In this document: one piece after another, positions 15,849 through 19,765 of the stretch
How the letters are laid out: each line of letters opens with the position of its first letter
How positions within the stretch are numbered: the stretch's first letter is position 1
From: DASPKX01 sp035627835
GTDB taxonomy: Bacteria; Verrucomicrobiota; Verrucomicrobiia; Limisphaerales; SXQI01
Length of the DNA: 19,765 bases
Direction of reading: 5' to 3'
NCBI GenBank assembly: GCA_035627835.1
Contig: DASPKX010000062.1
Location: 1-19,765, forward strand
Notes under the pieces: model-generated
The model's input: the letters and a program-made list of their open reading frames with translations, nothing else
What the model was told of the DNA's origin: nothing
Databases searched by the model: none
Translations under genes and position numbers: made by a program

Positions 15849-15852
15849 CGCT

Positions 15853-18066
15853 ATGGACACACAGAAGAACACTGCTAGAAAACCGAACTTCGCCCCCGCG
15901 ACTGCGGCTCCAGAAGAGAGCAAGCTTCATTTCCTGGATTACTGGCGCATCATTCGCATCCGCAAGACCGTTATCCTCGCGGTGTTCCTGCTGGTCGTCC
16001 TGACCACCACGGCTGTCACCTTCATCCTGCCAAAAACGTATATGAGCATGGCGCGCATATCCGTGGGCAAGGATCTGACCGACATCCAACCGCTCCTCGC
16101 AATCCAGCAGCAAGGTGGTTATGACCCTTATTTCATTCAAACTGAGTTCGAGAAAATTCGTTCCAAGCCGGTGCTCGGCGAGGTCATCGAGAAGCTCGAC
16201 CTTAATTACAAGTGGGCCAAGAAGTACGGCGCTGAAGGGCGGCTTCAGACGAGCGAGACGTACCAGATTCTTCTAAAACGGATTGATCTCCGCCAATCGC
16301 GCAATACCTCACTGATCGAAATTCGCGCGTTCAGCGATGACAAGAAAGAGGCTGCCGAAATCGCCAACGAAGTCGCCGAGACCTACAAGCGCATTCGTAT
16401 TAAGAAGAAAATGCAGGAATCGGATGACGGCATCGAAGCCCTGAAAGCCGAATACGCAACTAAAGACCAGGGAGTAAAAGAGAAGCAGGCTGAAGTGGAT
16501 CGCCTGAAAGCCGAGCATAACATTTCCGACATTGGTGATGGTTATTTCCAAACCACCATTGAGCCTGAGACCGTGCGCAATATTGAGCGCGAACGCATCC
16601 GCGCTGAGCAGCTCTACACCCAATACGCCGCGCTCCTCTCCAAGCTCACGAACATGTCGAGTTCCGATCTTCGCAAGACTCTCCCCACGGTGCAGCGAGA
16701 TGATCACCTCAGCCAGTTGCTGATGGACGAGATCAAAGCCAGCCAGGAGTACGCGGTTCGCAAAAACGACTTCGGCGCAAACAACCCTGAAATTATCAAG
16801 CTGAAGGATCTCCTTGCCAGCATCAACACCCAGATCGAAGCGCGCCTCCAAGGCATCATTCAGGGTTTGGAAACCCAAATGGCCGCCGCGAAGGCCCAGA
16901 TGGATGCGAACATCAAGGCCGTGTCCGACGCGCGGAAGCTCGACACGGAGATGGCCGCCAAGTACCGCCCATATTTCCAAGCCAAGCGCGACTTGGAAAC
17001 GCAGCAGCGCATCCGCGAGAGCATTTACCTCCGCATCCTTCAGGAAACGGTCGACAAGGCCCTGCCAAAAAGCTCCATCGTGGAGATCGTTGACGGCGCT
17101 GAGCCAGACGTGAAGCCAATCCGGCCGAACATTCCGCTGAACATCGGCCTGGGCGTGATCGTGGGCGCCATCATTGGCGTCGGCCTCGCCTTCTTCATCG
17201 AGTATCTTGACACCAGCGTGAAGACGATCGATGACGTGGAGCGCGCTTTGCAGGCCCCGGTTCTCGGCGTCATTCCGCAGAACGTCGGCTCACTCCTGCA
17301 GGAGGGCCCTGACAGTCCGCATGCGGAAGCCTATCGTGTGCTTCGCACGAACGTCATGTTCTCCCGCAAAGATGGAAAAGCCAACACCCTTACGGTCGTC
17401 AGCGGCGGTGCGGGCGAAGGCAAATCGACGACGATCTTTAACCTCGCGACCATCTTCGCGCAGAACGGCCAGCGCGTGCTGCTGGTGGACTCCGATCTTC
17501 GTCGTCCGAGCTTGCACAAGATTCTTAACCTGACGAACTCCCTCGGGTTGACCAACTACCTGCTCAAGCAGAACACCCTTGAGGAAGTGGTCCAAACGAC
17601 TTCGCAGGAAAACCTGCACTTCCTGCCGAGCGGCAAGCTCCCGAGCAGCTCGTTGGGCATCTTGAACTCCGCCCAGATGAAGGATTTCATCGCGAAGGTG
17701 AAGGAGCGTTACGACTTCGTCTTCTTCGACTCTCCTCCGATCATGGGCGTCAGCGATGCCTCTATCATCTCCAGCGAAGTGGATATGACTCTGCTGGTGA
17801 TCCAATATCGCAAATATCCTCAAGTCATGACCATTCGCGCGAAGCAGATGGTGGAGAAAGTTGGCGGCAATCTTCTCGGTGTTGTGTTGAACAACATCAA
17901 CATCTCGCAAGATTCCTACTACTACTACTACAGCGGCTACTACTACGATTACTACTCCAAGCAGGACGACGATGCTGCTTCCTCTTCCGGAAAGAATGGC
18001 GAGCGCAAGTCCACAACTGTCGCGTCAACACGCGGCGGCGGGGTGGAAGTGAAGCCGAAATATTAA
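15853..18066 (+). CDS. Polysaccharide co-polymerase fused to BY-type tyrosine autokinase (Wzc-like)
   Basis: A 737-aa inner-membrane protein controlling polysaccharide chain length and export. Domains in order are a cytoplasmic N-terminus with LHFLDYWRIIRIRK, TM1 at about residues 39-59, and a long periplasmic coiled-coil region (about 65-425). A Pro-rich motif (EPDVKPIRPNIPLN) precedes TM2 at about 429-449. The cytoplasmic BY-kinase has Walker A GGAGEGKST 518-526, Walker A' LLVDSDLRRP 543-552 and Walker B FVFFDSPP 622-629. The tail carries a tyrosine cluster, ten Tyr in residues 689-701 (five, three, two), plus a terminal Tyr; these are the autophosphorylation sites in this family. An acidic/Ser-rich region follows. 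ATG 15853 has no Shine-Dalgarno and sits 4 nt after a terminator-like T-tract. No later in-frame Met precedes TM1, so the start is probably right. It lies between the barrel and OPX genes. Confidence 0.95.
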   Translation: MDTQKNTARKPNFAPATAAPEESKLHFLDYWRIIRIRKTVILAVFLLVVLTTTAVTFILPKTYMSMARISVGKDLTDIQPLLAIQQQGGYDPYFIQTEFEKIRSKPVLGEVIEKLDLNYKWAKKYGAEGRLQTSETYQILLKRIDLRQSRNTSLIEIRAFSDDKKEAAEIANEVAETYKRIRIKKKMQESDDGIEALKAEYATKDQGVKEKQAEVDRLKAEHNISDIGDGYFQTTIEPETVRNIERERIRAEQLYTQYAALLSKLTNMSSSDLRKTLPTVQRDDHLSQLLMDEIKASQEYAVRKNDFGANNPEIIKLKDLLASINTQIEARLQGIIQGLETQMAAAKAQMDANIKAVSDARKLDTEMAAKYRPYFQAKRDLETQQRIRESIYLRILQETVDKALPKSSIVEIVDGAEPDVKPIRPNIPLNIGLGVIVGAIIGVGLAFFIEYLDTSVKTIDDVERALQAPVLGVIPQNVGSLLQEGPDSPHAEAYRVLRTNVMFSRKDGKANTLTVVSGGAGEGKSTTIFNLATIFAQNGQRVLLVDSDLRRPSLHKILNLTNSLGLTNYLLKQNTLEEVVQTTSQENLHFLPSGKLPSSSLGILNSAQMKDFIAKVKERYDFVFFDSPPIMGVSDASIISSEVDMTLLVIQYRKYPQVMTIRAKQMVEKVGGNLLGVVLNNINISQDSYYYYYSGYYYDYYSKQDDDAASSSGKNGERKSTTVASTRGGGVEVKPKY

Positions 18067-18084
18067 ACGACTTGCGCACCTTTG

Positions 18085-18720
18085 ATGTCTCACCGCAGTA
18101 TGGTTTCAATGCTTAGGAAGTCTGCGATTTTCACACTGCTTTTGGCCTGTGTAGCCCTGCTTTTGGCGGGCTGCGGGACCGTTCCTCCAGGCGCTCCCGG
18201 GGAGCGAGGCGGAACGGACAAACCGAACAATGCCTCCTTTGGCTTAGACCGGTTTTCTCCTGGTCAAAAGTTGATGATCGAGTTCACCGACGTTCCAGGT
18301 GCGCCGCCTCCATTCACTCAAACGATCTTGGAGAACGGCGAGATCCTTCTGCCTTTGGGCAAACGGGTCAAAGCCGGAGGCAAACGCAAGGCTGAGCTGG
18401 TCGAAGAGATCCGCAATCTTTACGTCCCCGGCTACTACCAGCGACTAACGGTCAACATCCAAACTGAAGACCGTTGGTACTTTGTCGGCGGGGAAGTGAA
18501 GACCCCCGGCCAAAAAGTTTACGTGGCGGACCTGACCGTTTCCAAAGCGATTCAGGCTGCGGGGGACTTCACCAACTTTGCGAAGGAAAACGCAGTTGAG
18601 ATTACTCGCGCAGACGGCCAGTTCCTGAAGGTGGACTGCAAAAAGGCGCGGCAAAATGCGCGCTATGATGTTCCTATTTACCCCGGGGACAGCATCAACG
18701 TTCCGCGCAGCTGGTACTAA
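18085..18720 (+). CDS. Short polysaccharide export (OPX/Wza-like) lipoprotein
   Basis: A periplasmic or outer-membrane lipoprotein that guides polysaccharide out of the cell. From ATG 18085 it has 211 aa; later ATGs at 18100 and 18109 are also possible. ATG 18109 gives the neatest signal peptide (MLRKS, hydrophobic core, LLLAGC). The lipobox Cys is residue 30 from ATG 18085. After a Pro/Gly linker come a PES (poly_export) domain (FSPGQKLMIEF, then ENGEILLPLGKRVKAGG, then VPGYYQRLTVNIQT) and one SLBB-like segment (WYFVGGEVKTPGQKVYV, then VSKAIQAAGDFTN). It ends at VPRSWY. It lacks the second SLBB repeat and the C-terminal outer-membrane helix of E. coli Wza, so it belongs to the short, porin-dependent OPX type. 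Its gene starts 18 nt after the Wzc-type gene. Confidence 0.88.
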   Translation: MSHRSMVSMLRKSAIFTLLLACVALLLAGCGTVPPGAPGERGGTDKPNNASFGLDRFSPGQKLMIEFTDVPGAPPPFTQTILENGEILLPLGKRVKAGGKRKAELVEEIRNLYVPGYYQRLTVNIQTEDRWYFVGGEVKTPGQKVYVADLTVSKAIQAAGDFTNFAKENAVEITRADGQFLKVDCKKARQNARYDVPIYPGDSINVPRSWY

Positions 18721-18729
18721 CCGCCTCGC

Positions 18730-19113
18730 GTGATCTCCTTTCGGTTTGCAGAGCCGAGCCGCACCCTCCGGGCGCAGCTCGGCTCGCTGCCTTTAAAGGT
18801 GGGCCGATCGCCCCAATGCGGCCTGGTCCTCGAGCAGCCTGGGGTGTGGGATGACCATTGTGAGTTGCGCCTGGCGAATGGACTTGTGGAACTCGTCCCC
18901 GGCGCCAAGTCACACACGTACATCAACGGCGAGCTGGTTCAATCACCTACCCGGCTGCGCAACGGCGATGCCGTCACTTTCGGGGGAGCTGTTGGTATCT
19001 TCGAAGTTGCCTCTCCAAACCGGAGAGGTTTGCGCTCCCGCGAGCTAACGTTGTGGGGGATTCTTGCGCTCGTTTCCCTGCTCGAGATTTTGCTGCTGAT
19101 TCGCTTTCGCTAA
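18730..19113 (+). CDS. FHA-domain protein with a C-terminal membrane anchor
   Basis: A 127-aa protein starting at GTG 18730, 9 nt after the OPX stop. The FHA fold is recognisable: LKVGRSPQCGLVL (Gly25-Arg26), His43 in VWDDHCELRL, YINGEL (Asn66-Gly67) and LRNGDAVTFGG (about 77-86). The usual Ser-Arg-x-His phosphopeptide motif reads Trp-Asp-Asp-His, so normal phosphothreonine binding is doubtful. A short basic stretch (NRRGLRSREL) is followed by one TM helix at about 107-124 and IRFR at the end, suggesting a tail-anchored protein with the FHA domain in the cytoplasm. It is the last gene of the export set and could dock to the BY-kinase or to an assembly protein; that is inference. It converges with coaE 28 nt away. 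Confidence 0.8.
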   Translation: MISFRFAEPSRTLRAQLGSLPLKVGRSPQCGLVLEQPGVWDDHCELRLANGLVELVPGAKSHTYINGELVQSPTRLRNGDAVTFGGAVGIFEVASPNRRGLRSRELTLWGILALVSLLEILLLIRFR

Positions 19114-19141
19114 CCAGACAAGCTCATCCGCAGGGACGCGA

Positions 19142-19741
19142 CTACTCCAGGCGTGGCGCAGCGGAGCTGAGGATGCGTTGCAACTGCGGCTCCAGCGTTT
19201 CCAATGTTCCTTCGCTCCAGACCACGTACTGGGCGCGTTGCAGTTTATCCTGCACCGGCAGCTGAGCAGCGAGCCGTTGGGTGATGTGTTCGTGGCTCCA
19301 GCCTCGCGCTTCGAGCCTTTGTCTTTGCGTGGAGGCGGTGCAGCCAACGGCAATGATAAAATCGAACTCTTCCTCCGCATGAGTTTCGTAGAGCAGGGGA
19401 ATAACTACGGCCGCCACGGCAGCGCCCTCCGTGGCCCATTGTTGCAGGCAAGCTTTCCAAGCCTCCCGTATGCGTGGATGTGTGATCTCTTCGAGTATCT
19501 TCCGTTTTGCAGGATCGGTAAAAACGATGCCGGCCATCCAACTGCGGTTCAGTTCTCCCGCAGCATCGACCGCATCTGGGCCAAACCGCTGCGTGATCTC
19601 TCGTAAAGCTTCTGAGCCGGGGCCAACGACCTCCCGCGCCAAGGCATCCGTGTCAACGACCTTTGCGCCCAGTTGGGTGAGAGCATAGGCGCAGGCGCTT
19701 TTGCCCATTCCAATCCCACCTGTGATCCCTAAACGCAGCAT
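19142..19741 (-). CDS. coaE: Dephospho-CoA kinase
   Basis: This enzyme catalyses the last step of coenzyme A synthesis, ATP-dependent phosphorylation of the ribose 3'-OH of dephospho-CoA. From ATG 19741 it is 199 aa, the usual size. The sequence opens MLRLGITGGIGMGKS with the P-loop GGIGMGKS at 8-15. Then come DTDALAREVV at 30-39 (the substrate-site acidic pair), HPRI 88-91, the VIPLLYET motif at 113-120 and RLAAQLP 156-162. The frame stays open to the window edge with a GTG at 19765, but P-loop kinases of this family start a few residues before the loop, so ATG 19741 is preferred. It is convergent with the FHA gene and unrelated to polysaccharide export. Family call is secure. Confidence 0.95.
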   Translation of the reverse strand: MLRLGITGGIGMGKSACAYALTQLGAKVVDTDALAREVVGPGSEALREITQRFGPDAVDAAGELNRSWMAGIVFTDPAKRKILEEITHPRIREAWKACLQQWATEGAAVAAVVIPLLYETHAEEEFDFIIAVGCTASTQRQRLEARGWSHEHITQRLAAQLPVQDKLQRAQYVVWSEGTLETLEPQLQRILSSAAPRLE

Positions 19742-19765
19742 GGGCGAGGGAAGGGGAATTACCAC

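Noticed and set aside
1..19765. CRISPR arrays, tRNA/rRNA genes, IS elements, integrase or toxin-antitoxin genes
   Set aside because: No direct-repeat array, cloverleaf pattern, transposase motif or terminal repeats were seen on either strand.

Overview
The window looks like chromosomal DNA from a Gram-negative, GC-moderate bacterium of the Verrucomicrobiota (Pedosphaera/Limisphaerales-like) or a close PVC relative. This is inference. It rests on a B12-dependent ribonucleotide reductase with a TSCPD tail, a CRTAC1 (FG-GAP plus ASPIC/UnbV) gene paired with a membrane multiheme cytochrome carrying TPRs, weak or absent Shine-Dalgarno sites at many starts, and an outer-membrane barrel with a short Ala/Leu-rich signal peptide ending in NAQ. 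I see no tRNA, rRNA, IS element, CRISPR array or phage gene. All ten large genes inside the window are intact; only the first is cut by the edge.

Layout. (1) 1-1215: 3' end of nrdJ, followed by a hairpin terminator. (2) 1345-1581: a small unrecognised gene, possibly leaderless, converging on the next operon through a cluster of palindromes. (3) 6321-1591, minus strand: a membrane cytochrome (five TM helices with a possible bis-His b-heme arrangement, five CxxCH c-heme motifs and a TPR tail) followed by a CRTAC1-family FG-GAP protein. This looks like a periplasm-facing redox module. (4) 7637-6453, minus strand: a soluble hybrid histidine kinase with its own receiver and no recognisable sensor. 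(5) 7778-8857: a cytoplasmic Asp-box (BNR) beta-propeller, transcribed divergently. (6) 8945-14391: a tightly packed plus-strand run of CorA Mg2+ channel, PAS histidine kinase, sigma54 (NtrC-type) response regulator and a GT-C-type membrane glycosyltransferase-like protein. Gaps in this run are 6 nt, a 4-nt overlap and 0 nt. (7) 14526-19113: an envelope polysaccharide export set of outer-membrane beta-barrel, Wzc-type polysaccharide co-polymerase/BY-kinase, short lipoprotein OPX (Wza-like) and a membrane-anchored FHA protein. (8) 19741-19142, minus strand: coaE, convergent with the FHA gene.

How it may work together. The right half reads as a regulated exopolysaccharide export locus. The two-component pair and the glycosyltransferase-like protein sit directly upstream of the barrel, kinase and OPX genes. 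The OPX protein is short, with only PES and SLBB-like regions after the lipobox, so it cannot itself span the outer membrane as E. coli Wza does. The neighbouring barrel is the obvious candidate to supply the outer-membrane pore, as in the porin-dependent OPX systems of Myxococcus. A strong terminator-like hairpin lies between the barrel gene and the kinase gene and could set their relative expression. The most novel-looking parts are this compact barrel/kinase/OPX/FHA set and the fused b/c cytochrome-TPR protein with its CRTAC1 partner.
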